Part shown: one piece after another, positions 36,322-47,060 of the stretch
Position numbering within the stretch: position 1 is the first letter of the stretch
Layout: each line of letters opens with the position of its first letter
NCBI RefSeq assembly: GCF_016427555.1
Contig: NZ_JAELVS010000004.1
Location: forward strand, 124,001-188,000
Origin: Marinobacter litoralis
GTDB taxonomy: Bacteria > Pseudomonadota > Gammaproteobacteria > Pseudomonadales > Oleiphilaceae
Length of the DNA stretch: 64,000 nt
Reading direction: 5' to 3'
Notes under the pieces: model-generated
What the model was told of the DNA's origin: nothing
Seen by the model: only the letters and a program-made list of their open reading frames with translations
The model's database searches: none
Translations under genes and position numbers: made by a program

Positions 36322-37719
36322 TTACTCGGGGTACAGATAGCGGCGCAGGATGTCTTCGCCGTTAAATTCCGAATACAGCACGGCGATGAAGGTGTACACG
36401 CCAATCAGCTTTCGGTTCAGGAACACAAACTCTTTGGGTGGCACCCGGAAGTACCGGCTGATGGCCGAACGGGCGGCCTGCTTGGCAACCCGGGACGGCA
36501 AATCGCTTTGCTTCCAGCGGTATTCGCCCTGACTGTTCACCGCATAGTCCGGCCACTGAGATCGATCCCTGGCCAAGGGTTCCAGAACCGACATACACAC
36601 AGAGCCGAACTTCTCCAGAACCGCTTCGGGCCAGTCCCGGCTCATAAAATTCAACGTGACACCGCCTTCAATCACGGCTTCCAGATCATTCTCGTATGAG
36701 GCTTTGATCATCTGTATGACTGGCGCGAGGAATTCATCGGTATAGCTTTGCACTGCACCGAAATCGAGCAACACGATCTTGTCCTGCCCACTGTCTTCGC
36801 CCGACTCGTTTGCAATTCGAATTCGGTAATTGCCAAAGTTCGGGTCGGTCTGGATTTCCCCCCAATCAAACAGCTCCCTGAAGAACAACTCCAGAGCCGC
36901 TTTACCCAGTTCGCTGCGCCGCGCCTGAGGCAAGGCGGCGACTTCCGGTGAGCTCACAGAATGGCCGTGTTCGTAGGTGGATGCGATGATATGGTCGGTC
37001 GAATATTCCTGCAGCACGCGGGGCACAACGAACCGCGGATCGCCGCTGAGCATGGTGCGGAATTTCTCGGTGGTGCGAGCCTCCAGTCGATAATCCACTT
37101 CCCGGTGCATCATCTCCCGGACTTCTTCCAGCCAGTCGTTGAACTCAGGCCCAAAACTCACCAGCCGGGCAACTTTCAACAATTGGGCGACGGCATTCAA
37201 ATCGCTGTCTACTGCATCCGCGACTCCCGGATACTGAACTTTCAATACCAGCTCCAGCCCGTCGCTTTTTCGAACCGCACGGTGTACCTGCCCCAAAGAT
37301 GCCGCACCGATGGGTTCGGGATCAACCTCCAGTTCCGCCAGCCGATCAGCGCCGATTTCTTCTTTGAGAACCCGCTCGATGGCCGGCCATTCCAGCGAAG
37401 TCGTTTGGTCTTCCAGCGTGTGCAGGGCTTCAGTGACTTCGTCCGGCAAAAAGTGTTCACCGTATAAGGCCATCACCTGACCAATCTTTACCACACTGCC
37501 TTTCAGCCGGCCCAGCTCGTCCACCAGAAAACGAGATTGGTTCGAAAGCATGGCACGATGCCGCTGTTCACGGGTTTCTTTGTCACTGAACCAGTTCGTA
37601 GCCATGTGCGAGGCCATCCGGGTTCCGGCGAACAAACCGGCCTTGGTCAGGGACAATCGACGCTCAAAGCTGCCGGTTTTGATTCGAGAAACGGATTTTG
37701 CGGGCTTTCTGGTAGACAT
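36322..37719 (-). CDS. ABC1/ADCK (UbiB-like) atypical kinase
   Basis: 465 residues. KxGQ motif VKIGQVMALYGEHFLP, the Ala-rich nucleotide loop PIGAASLGQVHRA, VLKVQYPG (catalytic Lys), HREVDYRLEA, QTDPNFGNY and LLDFGAV (DFG) are all present, so the unusual kinase/ATPase fold is intact. Family members help isoprenoid-lipid or quinone homeostasis. No membrane anchor like that of UbiB is visible at the C-terminus. Not adjacent to ubiquinone genes. Downstream of lipB with 149 bases between. Confidence 0.87.
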   Translation of the reverse strand: MSTRKPAKSVSRIKTGSFERRLSLTKAGLFAGTRMASHMATNWFSDKETREQRHRAMLSNQSRFLVDELGRLKGSVVKIGQVMALYGEHFLPDEVTEALHTLEDQTTSLEWPAIERVLKEEIGADRLAELEVDPEPIGAASLGQVHRAVRKSDGLELVLKVQYPGVADAVDSDLNAVAQLLKVARLVSFGPEFNDWLEEVREMMHREVDYRLEARTTEKFRTMLSGDPRFVVPRVLQEYSTDHIIASTYEHGHSVSSPEVAALPQARRSELGKAALELFFRELFDWGEIQTDPNFGNYRIRIANESGEDSGQDKIVLLDFGAVQSYTDEFLAPVIQMIKASYENDLEAVIEGGVTLNFMSRDWPEAVLEKFGSVCMSVLEPLARDRSQWPDYAVNSQGEYRWKQSDLPSRVAKQAARSAISRYFRVPPKEFVFLNRKLIGVYTFIAVLYSEFNGEDILRRYLYPE

Positions 37720-37868
37720 GAAGAACCTGTCTTAATGTGGGGTGTTCGAAATGTAGTCGGCAACGGTACCGACCAACAACTCTCACGCTACATTATATCG
37801 GCACTCAGTGCAGACTACTTATCCCCTGCGCCCCTGAGGGATTGCTATACGGGCCAATGCGTGCGGCC

Positions 37869-38507
37869 TTACCAACCTTGCTTGAACTCGACGTTTTGCC
37901 CGTTTAATCCGGCCACCAGTTCTTGCACCAGCTGTTGCTCAACATCGTAAACCGACACACCCGGTACAAAATTGCTGACCTGAGACATCGACATCCCCGC
38001 ATAGCCACAAGGGTTGATACGTGAGAATGGCTCCATGTCCATGTTTACGTTCAACGCCAGCCCGTGAAACGAGCAGCCCTTTCGGACCCTCAGCCCCAGA
38101 GAGGCAATTTTGGCTCCGTTGACATAGACACCCGGCGCATCGGATCTGGGCGCCGCTTCGATTCCGTAGACTGCCAACGCCCGAACAATGGCTTGCTCGA
38201 TCTCATCCACAAGTGATCGAACGCCCAGCTTACGGCGGGTGAGATCGATAAGCAGATAAACAACCAACTGCCCGGGGCCGTGGTAAGTTACTTGCCCTCC
38301 CCGGTCCACCTGGATCACCGGAATATCTCCAGGCAGAAGAATGTGCTCCGCCTTACCGGCCTGCCCCTGGGTAAACACTCTCGGATGCTCAAGGCACCAA
38401 AGCTCGTCAACCGTGGTTTCGCCCCGGGTCGCGGTGAACGATTTCATCGCTTCCCAGGTTTCCATGTACGGCTGTTGCCCCAGAGAGCGGACGATAAGAT
38501 CGGTCAT
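37869..38507 (-). CDS. lipB: Octanoyl-ACP:protein octanoyltransferase
   Basis: Transfers octanoate from ACP to lipoyl domains; the substrate for LipA. 212 residues from ATG 38507. The catalytic thioester Cys lies in INPCGYAGM and the Lys in [38 protein letters not shown] is the family signature. The start ATG is joined to the ybeD stop (TGATG). The longer frame to 38606 lies inside ybeD. Confidence 0.95.
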   Translation of the reverse strand: MTDLIVRSLGQQPYMETWEAMKSFTATRGETTVDELWCLEHPRVFTQGQAGKAEHILLPGDIPVIQVDRGGQVTYHGPGQLVVYLLIDLTRRKLGVRSLVDEIEQAIVRALAVYGIEAAPRSDAPGVYVNGAKIASLGLRVRKGCSFHGLALNVNMDMEPFSRINPCGYAGMSMSQVSNFVPGVSVYDVEQQLVQELVAGLNGQNVEFKQGW

Positions 38508-38776
38508 CACAGCACCATGTGAACGCGGCCAGTAGCCTTCAGTTCTTCGAACAGCGCTTTCAGCTGTGGTTCCCCGGTGGCCACAATCTTTACCCGAACC
38601 GAGCAAAACCGACCGTTTCGACTGTCGTTGACGGTCAGGTCGGCCTTATCAATGCCCGGCGAGTGTTTTTCGACAATGGCGGTAACCACCTCGATGAAAT
38701 CCGGGGCGGAGTCTCCGATCACCTTGATCACGTAATCACAGGGAAACTCAATTTTCGGTGCTTTCGGCTCAGTCAT
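38507..38776 (-). CDS. ybeD: YbeD-family DUF493 protein
   Basis: 89 residues, ACT-like small domain: [19 protein letters not shown] then a beta strand block with [24 protein letters not shown] and the conserved end VHMVL. It sits between dacA and lipB as in many gammaproteobacteria. Function is not settled. Stop overlaps the lipB start. Confidence 0.93.
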   Translation of the reverse strand: MTEPKAPKIEFPCDYVIKVIGDSAPDFIEVVTAIVEKHSPGIDKADLTVNDSRNGRFCSVRVKIVATGEPQLKALFEELKATGRVHMVL

Positions 38777-38819
38777 GCCGCCCTATACTCCTGCGTCGTC
38801 GCGTTCATACCGCGCGTTC

Positions 38820-39995
38820 TTAGTTAAATAATTGAATGAAAAAGAGCTTGATGGCATCCCACAGGCGTTTAATCAACCCGCCCTGCTCGATTTCAGTCAG
38901 TGCCAGAACCGGTTGCTCAACCACGGTTTCGCCATCAAGCATCACACGCACTTGCCCCAGTTCCTGACCCATCTTAATGGGCGCTTTGATCACAGAATCA
39001 AGGTCCACCGTTGATTCCAGTTTATCTCGGGAGCCTCGCGGAATCGTAACATAGACATCTTCAGCCATACCGACAGAGACTTGGTCCGCAACGCCACCCC
39101 AGACGTCCGCCGCCATCAACTCCTGACCGGCACGGAACAGGCGCTCGGTTTCGTAATAGCGGAATCCGTAATTCAGCATTTTCTGAACTTCCTGCGCCCG
39201 GGCTGCCGAGCTGCTGGTGCCCATGACCGAGGCAATCAAGCGGGTGTCATTGCGCTTGGCGGATGCAACCAGGCAGTAGCCGGCTTCTTCGGTGTGACCG
39301 GTTTTCAGCCCGTCAACACTGTCATCACGCCACAACAGCGCATTGCGGTTCGGCTGACGGATATTGTTGTAGGTAAAGTGCTTCTCGGCATAGATCGGGT
39401 AGTTTTCCGGGTAGTCCTGAATAATGGCCCGTGCCAGCAATGCCAGGTCGTAAGCGGTAGAGAAATGATCCTGCGCGGGCAAGCCGGTGGCATTCCGGAA
39501 GTTGGTATTCTTCATGCCGAGCAATTGCGCCTGCTGATTCATGATATCAACGAACGCCTCTTCACTGCCGGCAATGAATTCCGCCAACGCCACGGACGCG
39601 TCGTTGCCGGACTGAATAATCACGCCTTTCAGCAAATCGTGAACGGTCGCGGTAGTGCCTTCACGAAGAAACGTCCGGGATCCTTCGGTGCGCCACGCAT
39701 TCACACTGATCGGCACACTGTCCTGCATGGAAATCCGCCCCTCATCCAGCTCGCGCTCAACGATGTAGGCCGTCATCATTTTCGTCAGGCTTGCCGGCGG
39801 CAAACGTTCGTTGCTGTTGTGCTCCATGATCACACGGCCACTGAGCGGATCCATCAGTACCCAGGAACTACCCGCTATTTTAGGAGCCGACGGAATCAAC
39901 ACCGACTGCGCGGTTGCCTGCGTGGAGAATACTGTCAACGACAGAGCCAGAAGAAAGATTCGAGTAAACATTTTGAAAGCCATGGGTCGTTTCAT
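38820..39995 (-). CDS. dacA: D-alanyl-D-alanine carboxypeptidase (PBP5/6 type)
   Basis: Trims the terminal D-Ala from pentapeptides in the periplasm. 391 residues. Signal peptide (RIFLLALSLTVFSTQATA), then SLTK (S69-K72), SGN (S129-N131) and KTG (K231), the three penicillin-binding motifs. The C-terminal amphipathic anchor helix (LIKRLWDAIKLFFIQLFN) is typical of class-C DacA. Between rlpA and ybeD in the cell-wall cluster. Confidence 0.95.
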   Translation of the reverse strand: MKRPMAFKMFTRIFLLALSLTVFSTQATAQSVLIPSAPKIAGSSWVLMDPLSGRVIMEHNSNERLPPASLTKMMTAYIVERELDEGRISMQDSVPISVNAWRTEGSRTFLREGTTATVHDLLKGVIIQSGNDASVALAEFIAGSEEAFVDIMNQQAQLLGMKNTNFRNATGLPAQDHFSTAYDLALLARAIIQDYPENYPIYAEKHFTYNNIRQPNRNALLWRDDSVDGLKTGHTEEAGYCLVASAKRNDTRLIASVMGTSSSAARAQEVQKMLNYGFRYYETERLFRAGQELMAADVWGGVADQVSVGMAEDVYVTIPRGSRDKLESTVDLDSVIKAPIKMGQELGQVRVMLDGETVVEQPVLALTEIEQGGLIKRLWDAIKLFFIQLFN

Positions 39996-40040
39996 TCGCT
40001 GTCAGAGGTTTGTCTTATGTGTGTTCTGAACTCAGTCGGT

Positions 40041-40943
40041 TCAGTGCGTATCCGTCAGGACAATGGAATTACCAAAACCTTTAGATTCAATCAGGCTTTG
40101 GGCATACCGGGCGTCGTCTTCACTGCCGAAGGGCCCAACCTGCACCCGGTGAAAGCGCCCGCTACTGGTCGAAACTTGTCGAACCCGAACCGGATTTTCA
40201 AGCTCTCGTTGCGCGCGGGCGAGCATTGCGTTGGCCGGCTCCGGGCTGCCAAAAGCACCCAGCTGGACAAACAACGCCTTGCGAACAGATTCAACGGCCG
40301 GTTGTTCAGGCGGGACCGATTCCGGCGCGGGTTTGGCCATCACAGTTTCGCCATTCGGATTATAGGGTTGCCCGGCCAAAAACATGGAACCGTCGGGTTT
40401 AACGGTAATGGCCGCCACTTCGACGCGCGCGGTACCACGGGATTGATACCCCAGCTTTTTGGCGGCTGCGTATGACAAATCGATCAACCGGTCGCCGTGA
40501 AAGGGGCCTCGGTCGTTAACCCGAACAACCACCGACCGGCCATTATCCAGGTTGGTCACTCTGGCATAGCTCGGGATGCGAAGCGATTTATGGGCGGCCG
40601 ACATGCTGTACATGTTGAAGACTTCACCATTGGAGGTTTTATGGCCGTGAAACTTTTGACCATACCAGCTGGCGATTCCCCGCTTCACGTATCCGTCATT
40701 GGAATCAACCACGTGGTAGCTCTTGCCCCAAACCTGGTAAGGCGATTTGTTCCCGGCCCGCCGGGGGGCTTCGTAGCGCGGTTCGGCATCGGCCAGGCCA
40801 CTGACATCGTAATCTCCGTCCGGCGCCCGGTCCTGCTTGATGGTGTATCTTGAGGAATGGTCGACCTCCGGTGTGCTGGAGCAGCCGGCCAAGACCACGG
40901 CCACCAACGCCAACCAAAATCCCCTGTTAAAAATGTTCGCCAT
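40041..40943 (-). CDS. rlpA: Septal-ring lytic transglycosylase RlpA
   Basis: 300 residues from ATG 40943. Lipoprotein signal with lipobox LAGC (C21). The central double-psi beta-barrel contains GIASWYGQKFHGHKTSNGE and VRVNDRGPFHGDRLIDLS, with the catalytic Asp in NDRGPF. C-terminal SPOR domain (ALFVQLGAFGSPEPANAM to the end) binds denuded glycan at the septum. Expected neighbour mltB is absent between rodA and rlpA here. Confidence 0.93.
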   Translation of the reverse strand: MANIFNRGFWLALVAVVLAGCSSTPEVDHSSRYTIKQDRAPDGDYDVSGLADAEPRYEAPRRAGNKSPYQVWGKSYHVVDSNDGYVKRGIASWYGQKFHGHKTSNGEVFNMYSMSAAHKSLRIPSYARVTNLDNGRSVVVRVNDRGPFHGDRLIDLSYAAAKKLGYQSRGTARVEVAAITVKPDGSMFLAGQPYNPNGETVMAKPAPESVPPEQPAVESVRKALFVQLGAFGSPEPANAMLARAQRELENPVRVRQVSTSSGRFHRVQVGPFGSEDDARYAQSLIESKGFGNSIVLTDTH

Positions 40944-41060
40944 AGCTGAGCGCAACTCGTCGTGTTGGTTTGTCAGAGCTTACTGACCTGCAATATTGTA
41001 ACGGGTTCCCCCGGGCCTTAACCATTACCGGCCAGCCATGATTAGGCTTGCATCAGGGCG

Positions 41061-42206
41061 TCAGGCTGTAATCATCCGGCGATGGGTATGAATCGACATC
41101 AGCACACCGAATGCTGCCATCAACGTCACCCCGGACGTTCCTCCATAGCTGATTAGTGGCAATGGCACACCGACCACGGGCAATAGCCCGCTGACCATGC
41201 CCACATTAACGAAAATGTAGATAAAAAACGTCATGGTCAACGCGCCCGCCAGCAAACGGGCATAGGAATCCTGGGCCGCCACGGCGATGTACAGGCAGCG
41301 AACAATAATGAGGAAGTACACCGCCATCAGCAACATCATGCCGACAAAGCCAAATTCCTCGGCCAATACGGCAACGATAAAATCGGTGTGGCTTTCCGGT
41401 AAAAATTCCAGATGGGATTGAGTCCCCTGCAACCAACCTTTGCCATCCATGCCCCCCGAACCGATCGCGGTCTTTGACTGGATAATATTCCAACCGGCTC
41501 CGAGCGGGTCACTCTGGGGGTCCAGCAAGGTCAGTACACGTTGCTTTTGATAATCGCGCATGACGAAAAACCACATCAACGGCGCAGACACGGACACCAC
41601 ACCGAAAAACGCTGCAATCAGCTTCCAGCTCATTCCGGCAAAAAAGACCACAAAAATGCCGGCCATCCCTACCAGCAATGAGGTTCCCAAGTCAGGTTGC
41701 TGAACAATAAGGAACATGGGGAGCAGCACGATAAACAAGCCCACCATCACGCGCCCGAAAGTCGGCGGCAGGAAATAACGGGAGAGGTACCAGGCAGCCA
41801 TCATTGGCACCACCAACTTCATCAGCTCGGAAGGCTGGAACCTTGGCAGCCCCGGGATGGCTAACCAGCGCTGTGCGCCTTTTGCACCGACGCCCACCAG
41901 CAACACCGCCACCAAACCCGCCAGACCCAGCACATACAGCCACGGCGACCAACGCCGGAACACCGCAGGGTCCAGCTGAGCAAACACCAACATTACGCCA
42001 AACGCCACTGCAAGGCGGATCCCTTGTGCCTTTACCACTTCAATATTCCGGTCGGCACCGCTATAGAGAACGAACAAGCCCCCGCCCACAAGGATTGCAA
42101 GAAGAAAAAGCAGGATCGGATCCAGATGCAACACGCTCCAGATGCTTCGCGACCGCCCTAACCCGGTGCCGGTCTGGGCTCTCAGCATATCGTTTCCCAG
42201 CCCCAT
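41061..42206 (-). CDS. rodA: Peptidoglycan glycosyltransferase RodA
   Basis: SEDS polymerase of the cell-elongation machine. 381 residues with about ten membrane segments. Conserved: [31 protein letters not shown] with the catalytic-site Asp, [31 protein letters not shown]-like block (IGSGG... and [17 protein letters not shown]), and [13 protein letters not shown]. Start overlaps the mrdA stop by one base, so the polymerase and its transpeptidase partner are coupled. Confidence 0.96.
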   Translation of the reverse strand: [381 protein letters not shown]

Positions 42207-44104
42207 CAGTGGTCACTCCCAGTTTGGTTCAGCTGCCCCAGCAGTTGCTCTGTTTCGGCCGCCGGAAATTCCTCCAGCCAGGCATCGAACAAGCCCCGGG
42301 CAACCGGAGCCGCAACACTGCTGCCGCCACCACCGTTCTCGACAATAATGGCCACAGCAATCTTGGGATCGTCTGCCGGTGCAAAGCCTACAAACAGGGC
42401 GTGGTCGCGTAAACGCTCCCGTACTTCTTCCGCATCGTATTCTTCGTCCTGGCCCAGGCTGAAAACCTGCGCGGTGCCGGTTTTGCCTGCCATCCGATAG
42501 CTTGCCCCCCGAGCCGCCCGGCGGGCCGTGCCTTTCGCTCCATGCATGACTTCTTCCATGGTATCGACAACGTACTCCCAGTTTTCCGGGTCTTTCAGAA
42601 CCAGCGGGTTGTGCGTTTCGGCGGGCAAAAACTCATCGGCGGTGCGATCGCCGCGAATATCCTTCAACAAACGTGGTTCTACCCACTCGCCCCGGTTTGC
42701 CACCAGCGCGGTTGCCGTGGCCAGCTGTAGCGGCGTCGCCAGGAAAAACCCCTGGCCAATCCCCATGTTTACTGAATCCCCGGGATACCAGCGTTCGTTG
42801 CGCATGGCGCGCTTCCAGTCATCGGAAGGCAGCAGTCCACTCAGGGCACCGGATACGTCCAGGGTAGCGTCTTCACCAAAACCGAACGCGGAAAGATACT
42901 TATGCATGGTATCGACACCCATTTCGACAGCCACATCGTAGAAATAGACGTCACAAGACTGGGCCACCGAGTCTTTCAGATCTACCCAGCCGTGCCCGGA
43001 ACGCTTCCAGTCGCGGTACCGGCGGCCACCCTCGCGTAACTGGTAGTAGCCCGGGTCCCAGATTTTGCGGTCACGAGTTGTTACTCCGCTGTCCAGTGCC
43101 GCTACCGCCATCATCGGTTTGATGGTCGAGCCCGGTGGATACTGGCCGCGCAACGCCCGGTTAAACAGAGGCTTGTCGATGCTTTCGCTGAGTTCGCGGT
43201 AGTCGGCCACACTGATGCCTGTGACAAACTTATTGGTATCAAAGCCCGGCACACTGGCCAACGCCAGAATACCGCCTGTTGCCGGTTCAATCGCCACAAT
43301 GGCTCCGCGCCGCCCTTCCAGTAACTCATGGGCTTTGCGCTGAAGGCGTAAATCCAGGTGCAATTCGAGATCTTCGCCCGGCACCGGATTCTCGCGTTCG
43401 AGCACACGCAAGATGCGGCCACGGGCGTTGGTTTCGACATGCTGGTAGCCAACACGACCGTGCAGGACCTCTTCGTAAAAACGTTCGATTCCTGACTTAC
43501 CGATGTAGTTGGTTCCCGCATAATTGACGGGATCGATCCGATTCAATTCTTCGCGGTTAATACGACCCACAAAGCCCAGCGCATGTGCCGTGAGGTCACT
43601 GTGGGGGTAGTAGCGCACCAGCTCTGCTGATACCTCGACACCGGGAAACTCATGCCGGTGCACCGCCATCTTGGCAATCTCCGGCTCGCCCAGATCATAG
43701 AACAAGGGGATTTCCTGAAACGGTCGCCGCGGCTCGTTCAAACGCTTTCGGAAGCGCTTGAGGTCTTCGTCTTCGATCTCGATAATGCGCCCCAAACGGG
43801 CCAGAGTGTCGTCAATCGGCGCAGCCCGTTCAGGCACAATGGTTAGGCTGAATACAGGGCGGTTCTCGGCCAGCAACTCTCCGTTGCGGTCATACACCAA
43901 GCCCCTGGGTGGCGGCACCGACTGAACCTGCACACGGTTTTTATCAGACAAGGTGGTGTAGATGTCGTGCTCGATTACCTGCAACTGATACATGCGGGCC
44001 AGCAACCCCGACATCAGCAACATAACAAACACCAACATCACCAAAGCACGACGCTGGAATAGCCGGCGTTCTGCCGCGGTGTTTTTGAATTCACCCCAAG
44101 CCAT
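42206..44104 (-). CDS. mrdA: Penicillin-binding protein 2 (elongasome transpeptidase)
   Basis: 632 residues. One N-terminal membrane helix (LVMLVFVMLLMSGLLARMY), a pedestal domain (PPPRGLVYDRNGELLAENRP), then the transpeptidase with S326 in STIK, SCD in AQSCDVYFYDVA, and KTGTAQV. Upstream of rodA; downstream of rlmH with eight bases between. Together with RodA it builds the side wall. Confidence 0.96.
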   Translation of the reverse strand: MAWGEFKNTAAERRLFQRRALVMLVFVMLLMSGLLARMYQLQVIEHDIYTTLSDKNRVQVQSVPPPRGLVYDRNGELLAENRPVFSLTIVPERAAPIDDTLARLGRIIEIEDEDLKRFRKRLNEPRRPFQEIPLFYDLGEPEIAKMAVHRHEFPGVEVSAELVRYYPHSDLTAHALGFVGRINREELNRIDPVNYAGTNYIGKSGIERFYEEVLHGRVGYQHVETNARGRILRVLERENPVPGEDLELHLDLRLQRKAHELLEGRRGAIVAIEPATGGILALASVPGFDTNKFVTGISVADYRELSESIDKPLFNRALRGQYPPGSTIKPMMAVAALDSGVTTRDRKIWDPGYYQLREGGRRYRDWKRSGHGWVDLKDSVAQSCDVYFYDVAVEMGVDTMHKYLSAFGFGEDATLDVSGALSGLLPSDDWKRAMRNERWYPGDSVNMGIGQGFFLATPLQLATATALVANRGEWVEPRLLKDIRGDRTADEFLPAETHNPLVLKDPENWEYVVDTMEEVMHGAKGTARRAARGASYRMAGKTGTAQVFSLGQDEEYDAEEVRERLRDHALFVGFAPADDPKIAVAIIVENGGGGSSVAAPVARGLFDAWLEEFPAAETEQLLGQLNQTGSDH

Positions 44105-44112
44105 AGTAGATC

Positions 44113-44583
44113 CTAGGCCCGGTGATAAGGATGGTTACGCGTGATCGACCAGGCGCGATACAGCTGTTCTGCCAGCAGAATACGCACCAGAGGATGAGGT
44201 AAAGTAAGAGGTGAGAGCGACCACTGCTGGTCAGCGCGCTGCCGGCAAGCCTCGGCCAGCCCATCAGGGCCACCCACCAGAAAAGAGACATCCTGCCCGT
44301 CTTGCTGCCAGCGTTCCAGCTGACTGGCTAGCTTTTCGGTTGACCACGGCCGACCACCCACCTCCAAAGCAACCACCCTGTCCCGCGGCCCCACAGCGGA
44401 AAGGATGGAATCACTTTCACGCTGCATGAGTCTTGGAATATCCGGGTTTTTGCCGCGGTGAGGCATGGCAATTTCAGTCAACTCGAGGGGCAGCTCCGGT
44501 GGCATCCGGCGCACATAATCGTTAAACCCCGCAGTGACCCAGTCGGGCATTTTCTGCCCCACGCAGATCAATCGCAGGCGCAT
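44113..44583 (-). CDS. rlmH: 23S rRNA pseudouridine-1915 N3-methyltransferase
   Basis: SPOUT enzyme of 156 residues that methylates pseudouridine 1915 in helix 69. [15 protein letters not shown] start; SAM knot [13 protein letters not shown] and [16 protein letters not shown]; ends NHPYHRA, the family C-terminus. Two bases after rsfS. Confidence 0.96.
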   Translation of the reverse strand: MRLRLICVGQKMPDWVTAGFNDYVRRMPPELPLELTEIAMPHRGKNPDIPRLMQRESDSILSAVGPRDRVVALEVGGRPWSTEKLASQLERWQQDGQDVSFLVGGPDGLAEACRQRADQQWSLSPLTLPHPLVRILLAEQLYRAWSITRNHPYHRA

Positions 44584-44585
44584 GA

Positions 44586-44936
44586 TTACTCGCTGCCTGC
44601 TGCACCAGCTTCTGGAGCATCACGCCAGAAGCGTTCCAGATCGTAGAACTCGCGAGCGGCCGGCATCATCAAATGCACCACTACGTCGCCCAGATCCACT
44701 AGAATCCAGTCGCTGCCCGGTGCACCTTCTACGTTATTGGCTCGCATCCCCTGCTCCTTGGCTTCAATAACCACGGAATCGGCCAGCGATTTCACGTGCC
44801 GGCTGGAGGTACCCGATGCGAGAACCATAAAATCAGTAACGCTGGTGCGATCACGGACATCCACCACACTGATGTCCTGCGCCTTGATGTCTTCCAGCGC
44901 GTTTACGACCAGATCTTTCAGTTGTTCTGCCTGCAT
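44586..44936 (-). CDS. rsfS: Ribosomal silencing factor RsfS
   Basis: Binds uL14 and blocks subunit joining during starvation. 116 residues, DUF143 fold: [40 protein letters not shown] and [29 protein letters not shown]. Starts [12 protein letters not shown]. Confidence 0.95.
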   Translation of the reverse strand: MQAEQLKDLVVNALEDIKAQDISVVDVRDRTSVTDFMVLASGTSSRHVKSLADSVVIEAKEQGMRANNVEGAPGSDWILVDLGDVVVHLMMPAAREFYDLERFWRDAPEAGAAGSE

Positions 44937-45015
44937 AATTACCCTGTGTTCCGGGCGATGGCCCAGATGGCCGCCCGATTAGTGATATTCAAACGCGATT
45001 GTAGCACTAAAAGTT

Positions 45016-45657
45016 TCAGTCAGGGCAGGCACCGTACAGGCCTTGCTCATGAATTCTTTGCAAGACCGAATCAGGCAGCAGATAACGCGGTGAATGTCCG
45101 CCAGAAATACGCTCTCGAATGCCGGTGGCCGAGATGTCCAGAAGCGGCGCATCGAAGCTCAGAATCCGGCCCGCGGGGGTCTGCCAGAGGTCTTCCGGTC
45201 GTTCGGCACGACGCGCCTCAAGCAGGCCCTTGGCCAAACTTGCTTCCGGCAATGTCGAGCCGGGCCGACGAACCACGATGATATGCGCCAATTCAGGGAT
45301 TTCCTGCCACTCGCGCCACTGATCAAAGCTGGCAAACGCGTCAGTACCCACGACCATTACCAATGGCCGCTTCGGACCTAGTTCCTGCCGCAACTGCCGC
45401 AAGGTATCGGCGGTATAGGAAGCCCCTGCGCGCTGCAACTCGCGATCATCAACGCGCAATCTTGATTCGCCTTCTACTGCGAGGCGAATCATCTCGAGCC
45501 GCTGAGCCGAGGTTGCACCGGTGCTTCCTCGGTGGGGTGGGATGTGGCAAGGCACCAGATCCACCCGCTCCACCCGAAGCGCATCGGCCACTTCCAGTGC
45601 CAGCCTCAGGTGTCCGTGGTGGATCGGGTCGAAGGTGCCGCCATAAATAACGTGCAT
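45016..45657 (-). CDS. nadD: Nicotinate-nucleotide adenylyltransferase
   Basis: Makes deamido-NAD from nicotinate mononucleotide and ATP. 213 residues: GGTFDPIHHGHLRLALE carries the GxFxPxHxGH motif, LVPCHIPPHR, and ISATGIRERISGG with the ISSTxIR-type motif. The ATG at 45657 lies just after the proA stop. Expected order nadD-rsfS-rlmH is kept. Confidence 0.96.
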   Translation of the reverse strand: MHVIYGGTFDPIHHGHLRLALEVADALRVERVDLVPCHIPPHRGSTGATSAQRLEMIRLAVEGESRLRVDDRELQRAGASYTADTLRQLRQELGPKRPLVMVVGTDAFASFDQWREWQEIPELAHIIVVRRPGSTLPEASLAKGLLEARRAERPEDLWQTPAGRILSFDAPLLDISATGIRERISGGHSPRYLLPDSVLQRIHEQGLYGACPD

Positions 45658-45660
45658 CAA

Positions 45661-46917
45661 TCAGGCCCGAATGTGGCCGTCGCCAAATACCACATACTTT
45701 TGAGAGGTTAAGCCATGCAGGCCCACCGGGCCACGAGCATGAATCTTGTCGGTGGAAATGCCAATTTCGGCACCCAGCCCGTATTCGAAACCGTCCGCAA
45801 AGCGTGTCGAGGCGTTCACCATCACCGAGCTGGAATCCACTTCCGTGAGGAAGCGGCGGGCCCGGGTGTAGTTTTCGGTAACGATGCTTTCAGTATGCTG
45901 GGAACTGTAGTGGTTGATGTGGTCAATGGCACCGCTCAAACCCTCCACCACACGCACGGCAAGGATCGGCGCCAGATATTCTTCGTGCCAATCGTCTTCG
46001 CTTGCCGCAACGATGCCCGAGAGAATGTTCAGCGTTTTTTCACAACCGCGCAGCTCAACACCTTTCGCTTCGAATTCGGCTGCCAGTAACGGCAGGATAT
46101 CCTCAGCGATTTCCTGATCTACCAACAAGGTTTCCATGGTATTGCAGGTGCCGTAGCGGTGAGTCTTGGCATTTACCGCAACCTTGAGCGCTTTCTCGGG
46201 GTCTGCGTGGCTGTCGATGTAGACATGGCAGACACCATCCAGATGTTTGATAACCGGCACCTTGGCGTCGCGCGAGATACGCTCGATCAAGCCCTTTCCG
46301 CCCCGGGGCACAATGACATCAACGTACTGCGGCATGGTGATCAATTCACCCACGGCATCCCGGTCGGTGGTTTCAACCACCTGCACGGCGGATTCCGGCA
46401 AGCCGGCGGCGGCCAAGCCCTGAGCGATACACGCAGCTACCGCCTGGTTGGAATGAATAGCTTCCGAGCCACCCCGCAAAATCGTTGCATTGCCGGATTT
46501 CAGACACAGGCTGGCGGCTTCAATGGTTACGTTCGGGCGGGATTCATAAATGATTCCGATCACGCCCAAGGGCACCCGCATTTTCCCGACCTGGATGCCG
46601 GACGGGCGGTAGTTCATATCGGTAATCTCACCCACCGGGTCAGGCAAGGCCGCAACCTGCTTCAGACCTTCGATCATGGTGTCGATACGGGCCGGCGTCA
46701 GCTCGAGCCGATCCAGCATGGCAGCATCAAGCCCGTTAGCCCGCCCATTTTCCAGATCTTTCTGATTGGCCTGTGCAAGCTCAGCACGGGCACGATCAAG
46801 AGCGTCTGCGGTGGCAGAAAGTGCGTGATTCCTCACTTCCGTTGTTGATCTGGCAACTTCTCGCGCGGCGGCCCGGGCCTGCTGGCCCAGCTGCGTCATA
46901 TACGCTGCAACGTTCAT
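45661..46917 (-). CDS. proA: Gamma-glutamyl phosphate reductase
   Basis: Second step of proline synthesis: reduces glutamyl-5-phosphate with NADPH. 418 residues; catalytic Cys in [14 protein letters not shown]; substrate blocks [19 protein letters not shown] and [19 protein letters not shown]. Proline is also an osmolyte in salt-tolerant cells. First gene of the proA-nadD-rsfS-rlmH-mrdA-rodA run, divergent from the GGDEF operon. Confidence 0.97.
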   Translation of the reverse strand: MNVAAYMTQLGQQARAAAREVARSTTEVRNHALSATADALDRARAELAQANQKDLENGRANGLDAAMLDRLELTPARIDTMIEGLKQVAALPDPVGEITDMNYRPSGIQVGKMRVPLGVIGIIYESRPNVTIEAASLCLKSGNATILRGGSEAIHSNQAVAACIAQGLAAAGLPESAVQVVETTDRDAVGELITMPQYVDVIVPRGGKGLIERISRDAKVPVIKHLDGVCHVYIDSHADPEKALKVAVNAKTHRYGTCNTMETLLVDQEIAEDILPLLAAEFEAKGVELRGCEKTLNILSGIVAASEDDWHEEYLAPILAVRVVEGLSGAIDHINHYSSQHTESIVTENYTRARRFLTEVDSSSVMVNASTRFADGFEYGLGAEIGISTDKIHARGPVGLHGLTSQKYVVFGDGHIRA

Positions 46918-47060
46918 TGATATACCTTCTTATTTGCAAGCTGAATCTAAAACCGGTGAGTTACTTTACCTTTCCCGTTTCAAGTCCGCACCCCAAACGA
47001 CTATTATACCGCTGCACAGGATTCAATATTCAACGGATGTGCCGGTATAGGACTGTCACC

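Noticed and set aside
46773..47060. N-terminal extension of the first GGDEF gene
   Set aside because: It overlaps proA on the other strand and has no domain; ATG 47061 has AGGA at good distance.
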